From Bryopsis sp. KO-2023 (lineage: Eukaryota; Chlorophyta; Ulvophyceae; Bryopsidales; Bryopsidaceae): a stretch of DNA of 64,000 nucleotides. The stretch covers positions 1,674,001 through 1,738,000 of the forward strand of contig BSYQ01000003.1 of the NCBI GenBank assembly GCA_030272585.1, given 5' to 3'. The translations under genes and the position numbers were made by a program. Positions 43,123-55,007 of this stretch are shown here, one piece after another (the stretch's first letter is position 1; each line of letters begins with the position of its first letter). Under the pieces are notes generated by a model. It was given only the letters and a program-made list of their open reading frames with translations. It had not been told where the DNA came from and did no database searches.

Positions 43123-46100
43123 TTCCTCCCCATCTAGTTGGCAGTAGTCCCTTACTGCCCTAAGAGAACGATAACAACCTTGTCCCTTGGATTTCAAACA
43201 CCCAAAGAAACTTCTGCCTCAAAGTTCAGTTTGAAAAGTTGCTATCCCATCTTGCCAACTGCTAAACACCTTTTGGAAGGACTGACCACTGAAAATATCT
43301 TTTCGAAAAATTGCAAAATAAAGTATAGCCTCTTTCTCAACATTCTGATGTATACCTTTGAATTGCCTAGAAAACTGCTCAGGAAAATCCCAATAACACA
43401 AACAAGAAAACCGAATGAACTTCTCTTTCGGAATTGTAATGTGCTACTGAACAAAATTCAATTCCTTTCTGCAGTCTGTAAACTCCATAGATTTTCATAT
43501 CGACTATCAGAAAATCTAACAGAAAAATAACAAAAATCTGCTGCAGCTTTTAGAGGCTCAGCAATTCACCCTTCTGCCTTCTTTACGATATGAATGTTGC
43601 TATTCAGAAATATCATTTGCCAATGATGAAAGAAAGACACCAAATATTTTGCAACTACCAAAACTTGTGAAACTTCATAGTGTCCCATAATTTCCAACTC
43701 AACAATTGCATATTGAAAACCTGCAAACTGCCACCACTGTCTGCAAATTATCTCTGCAACTATTGCCACAGTCTGCAACCCTGCAAACTGGTACTACCAC
43801 AATCCAGAACTCTACAAACTGTTGCTGCCAAAATTTGCAACTCAGCAAAATACCACTTTCACAATATGCAAACTGTCTTGGAGTAAAGAAGAAGGTTGAA
43901 TGACTGAAGTTCTGTCTCCCAAAAGAAGTTTCCAACCTTTTGAAAACCAAGAGATCACCAGTCACTCCAGCAGCTCCTCAGAGTTGAAGCTCCTTGCTGC
44001 ATAGTGAGCTGCCACATGTCTCCACCAAGTTAGCCTTCCGCATAGCAATGAAAAGCGAGCGATAGGATCTTGCAACAACAAGTCTCCAGATGTTCTTCAA
44101 TGAAGAAGTGAGCTTGCTCCTCAATTTTTCCCTGGAGCATGCTCCCTTCTGTTCCTGCTTCCTCTCTCCTGAGTCAAGAATGTTCAGAGTACCTACAGAT
44201 TGATTGCATTAATTGTTCCCGAGTTCTTCTATGCCTTCTCCGGTTTTCCCATATATGAATCTATACAAACCAGAGTATATGAAAACCCAGAAACTCCACT
44301 TGGCCTATCCTGACTTAATGAAATCAACCCTTTCTTTCAACCAACAAGACTTCACTCAGTGACATTTCCTTTTTCTTTTGAACTCTGCTGCTCAAATAAA
44401 TATCCTACAACTGAGTGCTGAAAGAATCCATACCAATGTACCCTCTGAAATTCAGTAACCTCAAGTGAGCACCAATCCAACTGACTCAATCAATGGTCCT
44501 GCAAACTTCTGTAAATTCCAAACCAACTAAATCCACAGCAAAATATGTGTCACGTACCAGAATATTTCAGTCCACCAGAAACACCCTTGCTAGACTGCAA
44601 ATGTTTTAATTCTGCATCGTCCCAAAGTAGTGAACTATGCCTAGTTGCCTAATCCACTCTGCAAGAATAGTAGAACTGAAAACACATATTTACTGACCAC
44701 CAAGATATTGCAAACACTATCCATCAATTCCCATCAGCTCTGAAAGAGTACTACTAACAACCTCTTCCTTTCCTTAGAAACCTTGATGAAAACATGTGTC
44801 TCTTTGCAACACCTACTGAAATAAATGCAATTTTGGAAAAACAAAAACGAAACGCATCGGTTCAACCGAGGCCTCCTCCCCATCTGAAATGGAGCTTGTC
44901 CTCAAGCAAAACCATGCAACCATGCAAAACCATATCACTGTCCCAGCTACAGAAAGTTGAGCTGTTCGGAGCAGCCAAAATAACCCCAAACAACTGAACA
45001 AACTACTTCAGAAAACAAGCCTGAAAAACTGAAGGCCTGAATTTGCTCTGCCAAAGTCAGAATAATCTGCTGCCCCAGATTGTAACCAAATGTTCAGTTC
45101 TCAACCTTTCTGATTTGTCCTCACACAAATATACACCAACTACGCCACCAAAGATCAAAGCTATTTCTGATTCATTGACTAGAAAAGAAATAGAAAAGAA
45201 AGAAAACACAGAAAATTTTGCAGCCCTGCAAAGTATCCCTGCAGCTAACAGGTTCTGCACCTGCAATTTACCAACTGCCCATAACATTGCCAGATCTGCC
45301 TGCAAAAATTTTCACAGTCCCTTGTGTTTCTTCATATGTAGAGCTGAACCTGACCATCGAATGTCATAACCTTCAGCTCCTGATCTTTGACACCATGCTA
45401 TCCATGCATCAAGTTCAAACACTAGCCCATTGTGTTTACTAGTACATCGTCATGAAATAAGAGAGTTGCCAACTCATGCTACTTCATGTCTAACCACTGC
45501 AAACAAACTCAAGAAGAAATCCACCTGAAAATCTGAATCCTGCCTGAAAATCTGAAAGAACTATTCTCTTCTTTTCTTTAACTCTGCTGATTTCCACTGA
45601 TTCAAACACCAAATCAGAGATAGATCTTCAGAAACTGAAAATCCTTTGCTTTTCCTTCTGAGCTTTATATTTCTCACAATAATATTTGAACTACCGCTGG
45701 TCCACGTATATATAGACTTCTCAAAGAAATCAGAAATATAGACTTCACCCCTGATTTTCTTTCTTGATCTCCTGAAAATCTGCAACTCAAACCAGATCTA
45801 ATGTATCGAATCAAAATAAAGCATTTTCCAGATTTCAGTCACTGCCAATCAAGTCCAAAAGTGACTGCAACAATACCAACTTCTGTCACTGAAAATTGCT
45901 ATCTCTGATGCAGTTTGACACAACCATATCTTTCACAGGGAACCCTGAATTTCCCTCAGAAAATTTTCAGCTCAGCAACCAGTCTATGGACCTGTAAAAT
46001 AGAAATCAGAGTCCTCCTTTCAAGCAAAAACTGCAACTCCATCTGCAGTCTGAAATAGAGCCCAAATCTCTCATTTTCAAGCCTTTCAAATGTTGTAATT

Positions 46101-46936
46101 CTGCCACTGATTTGCCAAACTAATTTCCATCAACAAAACTGAAATGAAAACTCTTCTGTAGGTTTCTGTATCTGCCCTTTTCAATCAACCATACTCAAGG
46201 CAGCAAATACTAACACCACAAAGATAAATCTCACAATGCATCAGATATTTTTCTAAACCAATACTCTGATCCTCTTTCCTCTAGAGCTGAGGTCTCTTCA
46301 CACTCTGCAACTCCTAGAAAAGATCATTGTATTTTCCTTCGACTCAACTACATTCCTTCATCAATCTGAAAAGGTGATATCAGATGCAGTTCACATGTTA
46401 CTGCATCCACTGAAAATTTCTCTAGCCAATTTCAGAATCCTAGCTAGCTTCTAGTTATAGGCAAGATGTAAATATTCCAATTCTACATCCCTACCTATCG
46501 ATATACGATTTTCTCCACGTCACGAAATCACCGACAATAAAAATTCAGTTCCTTCTCAAAACATCAATCGCACGCCGTACACAATCTGCCTGGCATGTAT
46601 TCTCATTTCAGCCGCACGCCGCACACGGCCTGCCTGGCATGTCCACTTCACTTCCATAAAACGAAGTTTGGACTATGTCCTTGAAAGTAGACTTCATTAG
46701 GTCTACCCAGCCCATAACTTCTCGCTCACCAAATCAAGTCTGATGTGCCTGCAAAACACCATCAGAATCGACATACACTGAAAAATCATGCAGGTCAGGT
46801 GCGACCCCACATGGCCCTACACCCCCTGCCTCCGAGACCTGAGAGGTGGTGGCTCCACTCGGCCGACCAGCCTCCTCATTCCCTGAAACCTCCTTCAAAA
46901 TTCCAGCAGATGCTGCTGCCCCTGCGTCAGCACCTA

Positions 46937-47206
46937 CTAATTCATCCACTGACCTACTTGCGAGAGACTCTGCCCCCATCAGAGTACCCGCCAATTCATC
47001 CACTGACCTACTTGCGAGAGACTCTGCCTCCATCAGAGTGCCCGCCAATTCATCCACTGACCTACTTGCGAGAGACTCTCCAACAGAGTACCCGCCAATT
47101 CATCCACTGACCTACTTGCGAGAGACTCTCCAACAGAGTACCCGCCAATTCATCCACTGACCTACTTGCGAGAGACTCTGCCTCCATCAGAGTGCCCGCC
47201 AATTCG
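46937..47206. repeat. 54-bp tandem repeat in L2
   Basis: About five units, the inverse complement of the L1 array. Two units carry the same 4-bp-shorter variant seen once in L1. Confidence 0.85.
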
Positions 47207-50200
47207 TTAACTGCGCAGTCTGCAAGTCCCCTGGGGGACCGTCCCCCTCGTCGCCTAGCGGGCCACCTGCAGCACTGCTCACCTTCTCCTCAAGGCCTCC
47301 AGAATTTCCTGCACCAGTGTCCCTGCCTGGACCACCACCTGCAGAAATTCCATCCACCAGACTTACTTCTCCGTGTTGCGGCTGCACCGGCACTCCAACT
47401 ACGGAATGGACTCCGCGCCCATAGGCTACCCTCCCCTGAGGTAACACCCTGTGTGAGTGGCTACGCCGGCCTTCTCACACTCCACTTCTGTCCTCCTTCG
47501 CCTCTTTTCTCACTCCTGCAAGTCCTCCCTGGACTTCCATCCCCGCGAAAACTTGGGGCTGAGCAACTTTCTTGAGGGATGCTGATCTTAGCTTCCCCGC
47601 TCAGTTGTCCTACATGAGTGTATGCTTCCCATGGCACTCCACTCATGCACCATCTCCTCAGATGTAGCTACACATGGCTTTTCATCTGCAAGAGATATCT
47701 GCAAGTCTTGCTCTCCTTTTCTCACTTCACAACCCATAAGCACCACCTGGTGCTATCACCTTAAACTCTCTTTTTTTTTTTTTTAACTTGTACTCTTCTC
47801 GTAAAAAGCACCTGACTACAATGTGGCTGCAAAAAGAATATAAAACCTGCCACATTTAACTTCCTTTCTTTTCCTCCTATTTTACCCTAATAAATCAGCA
47901 AAATACTGAGTGCACCTCTTTCTTTTGTCACAACAAAACACTAAGTATATTATGGCAGTCCAAACACAAAAATCTGCCACAGTTTCTTTGTGTAAAGAAT
48001 GCATGAAAACTTCAGGTGACTCCAGCATATCACTAATATACTTTCTATCGCCAACAGGATAGAAACTCTACCAAAATAACTATCAGAAATATACTCCCTT
48101 TGAAAATCAGCAACCACTCTGCATCCAAATGAAAAAGGAAGAACAGAACTATACCAAACAAGCAAAGAAAACTTCTCTTTTGTTCAGCCATCTGCCCTAT
48201 AGTCTGCTGCACTTTTTCTATGCCTCAAGAGTACCACTGCTAGTTCAATAACTGTCCTGAAATTTTTCTGGAAACCTGAATAAACTTCCAGAATGAGATA
48301 TATCCTGAAAACCTATTTTCCAACACCTCAAAGACAAATAACCAAGGGTGTAACCAGAAATTTCTTTTCTCTAAGACCAAGCTTCTTCAACCAACTCTGC
48401 TACCACCAAAGTCTTGTTGAAATAAAAACCTAAGTACTGAGAAAATGCTGCCATCAACCAATGAAAATACCCTCTTAATCAATGGGTAGGATGTGGCTGC
48501 TTTATCACTTCATCCTCCCCATCTGATTTCTTTTCTCTTTGAAAGACAATCAGTATTTTCAAACAGCTTAATTTCCAGAATTCCCTAGACTACCTTTGAA
48601 AATTCAGTCTCTAACAATACTACCACAATTGAGTATTGTTCCCTTCCAGAAAATTCTCTAATCACTAGCAACTGTTTTCTGCTCAATAAGGGGCATCCTT
48701 GAACAAAATAATCTGCCCTCATAGCAATGTATCCGACTGAAAACTTTCTGCTAGCGGAAAATAGAAGATGTCCTATTTCAGAACACCCATAATAGAAGAA
48801 AAGACCAGCTACTGCTGTACCAAAACATTTCTTCAATTCACCACTATCACTCAGCCTACTAAAGAAGAGTTCCATGGACCTATTGGTCCCTTCAAAAATC
48901 TACATCTCTTTCTGACCTGCCAAGCAAGGCTGCCACAGAAAAATACCTTGCCAACACACCTAATATCTGCCCTGCCAACAACAGAAAATGATCTGCCACT
49001 GATCTATAAAAAGACTGATACTCTGTCATTTGTCCCACCAAACAACAGAAAATAATCTGCCACTAGTCTATTATAGAACGAAAACTTCATGTCATTGACA
49101 TTCTTCTGAGAATAACCTGCCACTGGTCTATTCAGAAATCAGAGCAATATACCATAGGGTCCATCAAGAAAAAGACAAGACAACCCTTCCACAGAAACAC
49201 AAACACTATACCTCAACTGACCAATAGAGTAGAACTGAAAAGTGCCTTAGCTTTCTGCAAGCAACTCTAAAATAAGTTCTGACCTTCAGTTCTCCTCATT
49301 TCAAGTTCAGAAACGACTCTGAAAAATTCCCTCAAGCTATTGTGCGTTCACTGAAACACCTGAAAATGTTCCCACAATCAACACAAATGTAGCAAGTGTT
49401 CCTGATGTACAAACATCCAAAATATGTATGCACAATCACATCAAAGCTGATGTGACACATGTTCTGACCTGCCACCAAAGCCAAGAATTTTTCCACTGCA
49501 ACCTTCAACACTCTGAAATGATAAGTCACCACTACTGCTCAAATCCACTGAGCCAAGGATAAATCTTCACTAACAAATGCACAATTCCAAGCAAACAAAC
49601 AAGGGGGAACTTCTGATCAGAAAAATCCTAACTTCTGACCAATAAAGCTGTCAAATATCACCACCAGACTTTTGAAAGAATATATCAAAACTTCCTGAAA
49701 AATCTGCCTGGTCTCAAAGACTCTTTCCAGAATTTTCCCCACTGACTTGTAATCAATCAAAGCCTTTCAGAACATCTCCCTCACTTCAGCCTGAAAATTT
49801 GACTGCAACTCTGAAATCCTTTATAAAGTGATCAAACATCTTTTCTAGAATGTGTACTGCAATCAGAAGATCATAGATCACCTGATCCTGAAATCAATCT
49901 GCAGCTCACTACTTCTAAAGTCACTTCAATCAACCAACGAAATGATCAGATCACTCAAATGTAACCCTGCAAGCACGTAACACTCTTGCACCTCACGTCT
50001 GCGCTCAACTTACGCTCAATCTGCGCTCAACCTGAGTCAGTTAAGCGATGCCTGCATCAGTCGCACTCACTGCGCACACTGCAACTCTTCCTGATCGCAG
50101 CAACTTAATTTGTGCTGCGCAATTCTCACTCTCGCACACATCCTGCCACGTTCTGTGCAAGTCCATCAGATCCTGCACCTTGTGCCGACCTTGCACAGAG

Positions 50201-51116
50201 CTGCGCGTTCCTGCGTCAGCTGCGCGATCCCTGCATCAGCTGTTCCTTCAATCGACACGCAGTCCCAACATCGTCTGCGAACTTCCATCAAGAGCTGCAC
50301 AGTTCCATAAACACTGCGCAGTCCTTGCATCCTGCATAGGCTGCCCAGCCTGCATCTGCGCGAAATGTCCCATCGACATTGCAATCCGCTGCACGCAGCG
50401 TAACTCTGTCGTCTGCAGTGCAATTTCGCATGTGCAGCGCTTTCCTGTTGCTGCTGCGCGTCACATCATCCACTTACGCAGTGCCAACATTCGCTGCGCA
50501 CTTCCAGCAAAACCTGCGCACGTTCTGTCTGCGACGCAATCCTGCCCGCGGTACATTTCCATATTCGCTGCGCAACCTTGTATCAACAGCGTAATTCCAC
50601 ATCTGCGGTACAACTCTGCATCTGCGGCGCAATCCTGGATCTGCTGCGCATTCCTGGATCTGCTGCGCAGTTCTACACCTGCGACGCAATCCTCCAAATG
50701 CTGCGCCACCCAACGTCTCCTGCGACGCTGCATAGTCGTGCTGCGCTTGACAATGCTGCGCGCCTGTGTGTAAGCTGCGCTTCTACATACTCCAATGTAT
50801 TGCCCTGCGCTCTACACATCACTTCTGCGAAATCTGTCTGCCGCAGTGTTCTTACACACACTGCGCCCATTCTACTCCTGACGCTGATTCAGCGACTTTC
50901 CTTCACACAGCACACTCGAACACTCCAATAGATAACTGCAAATCTGCAAAGCACTGGCGTTTGTCTGCCTTGCAAACCTCTGCTTTGCACTGTGCTGTGT
51001 GCCTGCTAGTGTCCTGCGCCTCTGCGCCTTCTCACTGCGCGTCTGCGCGCATACTGCTGCCTCTGCAGCCTGCCAGACTCGTTTGTGATCTTGTCACAAG
51101 CCTGCTCCGAAACCAC

Positions 51117-51755
51117 TGTAACGAATCTGCCCCTGCAGATCGCTTTTTCTGCTTCAATACACTGAAGACTGCGACCCTGCCGGTCTGCCAGTCTGAACTG
51201 CCGTTCTATTGAACGACCATGGGAGAGACACTTGAACCTAGCAAGGTTCAAGGGCGAGATCAGGTTCCAAACTAAGGTTACAAGAATGTCCAAGCCCCCA
51301 CAACTTATACCGTTTCTGCCAACCCTGATCCAAACTGATCCTAAGCCATAACATCAGTCTGCATCAGTATTGCAGACCATCAAACTGCCAAGTCCCTTTC
51401 AGTCCCCTTTCATTCATGCAGCTCAGTCCACTTGCAGGGTACTGCGCGGTCCTGAGTCTGCCACCTAAGACCTTCTAGAACTTTGTGCCTGCCAGCTCTG
51501 CAGCCCACGTTCTGCAGCGCTGCCAGCACCTGCCTGTCGTCAGCAACCTGTCAGCCCGACTACTCTGCCACTTCGTCAGTCTGCCAATCTGCTGACTACC
51601 AGTCCATCAGTCTGCAGGTCTAAAGGACCTGAGCCATTCCTGCTTCTGCCGAATCATAGCAGTCAACCTGCAGCCTAATCTGTCAGCCCAATCACTGCCA
51701 GTCTGCAAGCCTGCAGGTCTGCCTGAATCTCCTTTGATTCTGCCGAATCCTTACA
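51117..51755 (-). repeat. L2 5' LTR
   Basis: 639 bp; adjoined on its inner side by the PBS complement at 51104-51115. Confidence 0.9.
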
Positions 51756-51826
51756 CCGGCAGGGTCGCAGTCTTCAGTGGATTGAAGCAGAAAAAGCGAT
51801 CTGCAGGGCAGAATCGTTACACCACC

Positions 51827-53222
51827 CAGTGGAGTACCCAGCCAACGGCGAGCCGGACCACCACCAGGACCTGTCATTCGAGAGCCCGGTTCTGCACCAA
51901 CGGGCGGGCCGAGGCCGAGCCGAAGAGACCCAGCGGCCGCCGTAAGGCCACCCAGCGGCCAGAACCAAGCCACCAATCCTACACCGCCATCCGGCCAAGG
52001 ACCTCCTATGGCACCACGTCAAGAACCACCCCCTGGACCCAGTCAACCACAGGGAGTTGGAGCTGTCGGATTCAATTCGGGAACGGACCCGTTTGCGGGC
52101 CTGGGTTCCTATGCCTCAGTTGGACAGCAAGACCCCAACTCCGGATTCCGAGACGCTCCAAGAAGACGGCGGCCAGGAGGAGGAGGCGGGGACGATGGTG
52201 ATGGAGGTGGTGGGCCGAATGGACCAGGAGGATCTGGCGGGCCGAATGGACCTGGTGGGCCAAATGGACCGGGAGGAGGACCAAATGGACCTGGCGGCGG
52301 GCCGAACGGACCTGGAGGTCCCGGAGGACCTGGCGGACCGGGAGGACCATTTGGACCACAATTACCCGGAGGGCCACCAGCAGCAGGAGGCAATGGATTG
52401 AGACAAGTCAAGATACCAATGCCACGAGCTTTCAACGGCACCGCGAATGTCACGGACTGGCTGATGCGCATGGGCCGATGGTTTCGCGCCCAGGCCATTC
52501 CAGAAGAGCTATGGCTTCAGGTCATCTGTGCCAACACAGAGGGCCCTGCAGCCGAATGGATGAATTTAACCGAGCTCAAAGTAATGGAGGGCCGAAGACA
52601 GCCATTTGCCGACTGGCGCTCGTGGGCCGAGGAGGCTCGAAAACTGTTCCAACCGACGACAACCTCTGAAAACGCCCGAGTCGAGTTACGAACCCTGAGG
52701 CAGACGACCTCAGTGAAGGACTACATCAAGCGCTATAACAGCGTTTGCTTCAGGATCCCGGATATGAGTGAAGCGGAGGCATATAGCGCATTCACCGCAG
52801 GCTTGCGTGAACCGATCCGAAGTCAAGTTGTTGGCTTCATTCGTGACGACGTGCAAGCCGCTATCGAAATGGCCGAACGGCTCGATGGTATCCGTGGACT
52901 TCATAACTCGAGTGGAGGCCGTGGTGGAGGAGGTCATCAGCGTTGGAATCGAAGATCAAGGGTTAACAGTATTGGCGACAAAGCCGGAGATGATCGTCTC
53001 AACTACATTGGTGGAAACCGCGGCCGGGGAGGTTCAAGCCGAGGCCGAGGCCGAGGCCGTGGCCGCAGTGGGGGAAGATTTGGAGGACGAGGAGGTGGAG
53101 GCCGATCTACCACACCAAGTGGAAGAGGAGGCCGGGGTGGTATATCATGCTACTTGTGCGGAGGAGATCATGGGATCAGGAATTGTCCCAAGCTCTCGGC
53201 CGCAAAGCGTTCGATAAACTGA
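51827..53222 (+). CDS. Chromovirus-2 Gag, C-terminal part
   Basis: Continues the frame of 32383-33254 once L1 and one CCACC copy are removed. Order: Pro/Arg-rich linker, Gly-Pro-Asn-rich tract (about 52200-52370), gag capsid domain (F-N-G-T-A-N-V-T-D-W to A-I-E-M-A-E-R-L), an RGG-rich basic tract, and a zinc knuckle C-Y-L-C-G-G-D-H-G-I-R-N-C. The knuckle is CX2CX3HX4C, one residue shorter than the usual CX2CX4HX4C. Stop TGA is at 53220-53222. It overlaps pol in the -1 frame by about 75 nt. Confidence 0.92.
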
Positions 53223-53974
53223 AGGTCCGGGGCGCGAGGCCACCTACCCTGGACACAAATGCGGGTGGTACCAGGGCCGAGGTTCCGGAAGATTTTGGGG
53301 AGGAGCAAGCAGAAGGAATAGATGATAGAAAAATGACCAAGAGAGTTACTTGGCCGGACAAGGCGGAAGAGCATGAAAAACGGATAGACACTAGCTCCAG
53401 CTCGCATAGTTCCAATACTGCAGCGCGAGCCGAGTCCCATGGAACAGGACTCAGTGAAGGAGCGGATGATACTGGCCACACACGGCCTGGGGTATCATCA
53501 GGGGAACCACCATCCACTGTACAGCTCGGCCCGCAAGGCAACCGAGGGATGGATGGTTCAAATTTTTCTCAAGTGCCGGGGGCACTCAGTCGCGCCGACT
53601 CTGCAGTGGCCGACAATTTTTCTTACATCGCCAGGACAGGAAACACCTGTTCCAAAGGGCGGTTTACTGGCTTCGAGATAGCCATTCAAGTTGGAGACCG
53701 ACCGGTGAAGGCGTATGTGGATAGCGGAAGTTGGGAAAACTACATCTCAACGGCAACTCAAGCACGACTGGAATTGGAGGCAACCGGAGAGCACCGCACC
53801 CTGGTCATGGCGGATGGTTCCAAGGGCTCAACCCGGGGCCGAGCCGAACATGTTCGATTTCGATCGGGCCGAGCCACTTTTGTCGCGGATTTCCACATCT
53901 TTCCCGACATGGCATACGAGATGATTTTGGGCATCCCGTGGCTTGTAGCCGAAAACCCCGATCTCTGCTTTCGG
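53147..53974 (+). CDS. Chromovirus-2 Pol, N-terminal part: protease
   Basis: -1 frame relative to gag. A low-complexity acidic linker leads to the aspartic protease core (A-Y-V-D-S-G-S-W-E-N-Y-I), then I-L-G-I-P-W-L. The frame is cut at the MITE; the GCTTTCGG target duplication ends at 53974. No obvious heptameric slippery site stands out in the overlap. Confidence 0.9.
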
Positions 53975-54414
53975 CATACTATGGATCTGATCGATCTTCC
54001 AAAACTAAGGTAATATTAGGTCACAGCAGTAATCCGACATCATAACTGCGTCCTAGAACCGATTTTAGCAATGATCGGTTTTTTTTTTTTTTTTTTTCAT
54101 TTTTGGCTGATCGGTGATCGTGATCGTGATCGGCCGATCAAATGTTGATCGTGCTCTTGATCGTCCGATCACATGTTGATCGTGATCGTGATCGGTTCGC
54201 CGATCACCGATCTGATCGGTTGTTCCGATCACGATCCCGATCACGATCAAGCGCCGCGACCTGTCGGCACTTCATCGGCTGACCTTGATCGGTGTGATCG
54301 TGATCGGCCGACCGTGATCGGACCTGCATCCGATCATGATCGGTATTGATCATTTGATCGATGAATTGATCGGTCTCGCGAAAATACCGACAAGTCACCA
54401 CCCGCAGGTGTTTC

Positions 54415-54498
54415 TGAGGTGGAAGGATTCGAACCGAGTACCTAACGGATTAGAAACATACTCACTAACGCTTGGACCACTCGGAGCCACGGTTTGTA
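54415..54498 (-). other. tRNA-like module, left copy
   Basis: On the minus strand: A-box-like TGGCTCCGAGTGGTCC and B-box CGGTTCGAATCC, with a TATATAATGACACGG leader about 30 nt upstream. The spacing is that of a Ser/Leu-type tRNA. The acceptor stem does not pair well, so function is doubtful. Confidence 0.6.
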
Positions 54499-54573
54499 GG
54501 TCATCCGTGTCATTATATACGTGATCTGTCAGTCCGACAAACTGAGGTATATAATGACACGGATGACCCAGTG

Positions 54574-54652
54574 ACCGTGGCTCCGAGTGGTCCAAGCGTT
54601 AATGCGTCTGTCTCTAGTCTGTTAGGTCCCAGGTTCGAATCCCTGCACCCCA
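54574..54652 (+). other. tRNA-like module, right copy
   Basis: The plus-strand counterpart: TGGCTCCGAGTGGTCC, then AGGTTCGAATCCCTG, the same TATATAATGACACGG leader, and both followed by CAGAAACACCTGCGGGTGG. The anticodon region differs from the left copy. Confidence 0.6.
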
Positions 54653-55007
54653 GAAACACCTGCGGGTGGTGATTTCTCGGCATTTGTGATGGACCGATCA
54701 ATTGACCGATCATGATCCGATCTAATCGGCATCTCCGATCACGATCACGATCACGATCAAGCGCCTCGCCCTGTCGGCGCTTGATCGGCCGATGTTGGAC
54801 GGTGTGATCGTGATCGGCCGATCAAAGTTGGCCGATTAAATCGGTCAGCCGATCAGATTGGTGATCGGCCGATCTCCATCGATGATCGGCCAAACCGATT
54901 TGATCGGCGATCGATCTGATCGGAAAAACCCGATCACGATTTAATCGGTCGGACCGATCAATCCACGACCGATTAGATCGTGATCGGATCCATAGTATGG
55001 CTTTCGG

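Larger units (their letters stand above)
42484..51755 (-). mobile_element. L2: second member of the L1 family, inserted inverted in the L1 3' LTR
   Basis: LTRs of 639 bp at 42484-43122 and 51117-51755; target duplication CCGGC at 42479-42483 and 51756-51760. PBS complement GCTCCGAAACCA is at 51104-51115, and the purine-tract complement TTCCTCCCCATC follows 43122. It is 9,272 bp, co-linear with L1 along its length with scattered differences and small indels. The two L2 LTRs differ at only one place I noticed (T/C near 43013 versus 51641). No gag or pol domain. Confidence 0.92.
33255..51821 (+). mobile_element. L1: large non-coding LTR retrotransposon derivative (LARD-like), split by L2
   Basis: LTRs of 649 bp: 33255-33903, and 41896-42483 continued at 51761-51821. 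They begin TGTAAGGG and end CGTTACA. Target duplication CCACC is at 33250-33254 and 51822-51826. PBS TGGTTTCGGAGC is at 33905-33916; purine tract GATGGGGAGGAA sits just before 41896. Without L2 it is about 9,290 bp. The interior encodes no gag or pol domain that I can find. It has a GCGCAG-rich block (about 34010-34990), long T/G-rich stretches with recurring TTTTCAG and TTGCAG, and a 54-bp tandem repeat. Proteins must come in trans. Confidence 0.9.
53975..54999. mobile_element. 1,025-bp MITE with GATCGTGATCGG arrays and a divergent tRNA-like pair
   Basis: Terminal inverted repeats CATACTATGGATC / GATCCATAGTATG and 8-bp target duplication GCTTTCGG (53967-53974, 55000-55007), so probably mobilised by a hAT-class transposase. 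Both arms are arrays of GATCGTGATCGGCCGATCA-type units. The centre (about 54395-54680) is an inverted repeat holding two tRNA-like sequences facing outward. Subtracting the element and one duplication keeps the pol frame open. No coding capacity. Confidence 0.92.

Noticed and set aside
33250-51826. The large inverted repeat as a single palindromic or foldback element
   Set aside because: Two separate target duplications (CCACC, CCGGC) and split-LTR lengths show two successive LTR insertions.
53147-54013. Pol stop shortly after the protease as a natural terminus
   Set aside because: The stop lies inside the MITE; removal of the MITE restores an open frame into reverse transcriptase.
54415-54652. 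Annotating the tRNA-like sequences as functional tRNA genes
   Set aside because: A- and B-boxes are present but acceptor stems do not pair and anticodon arms are irregular.
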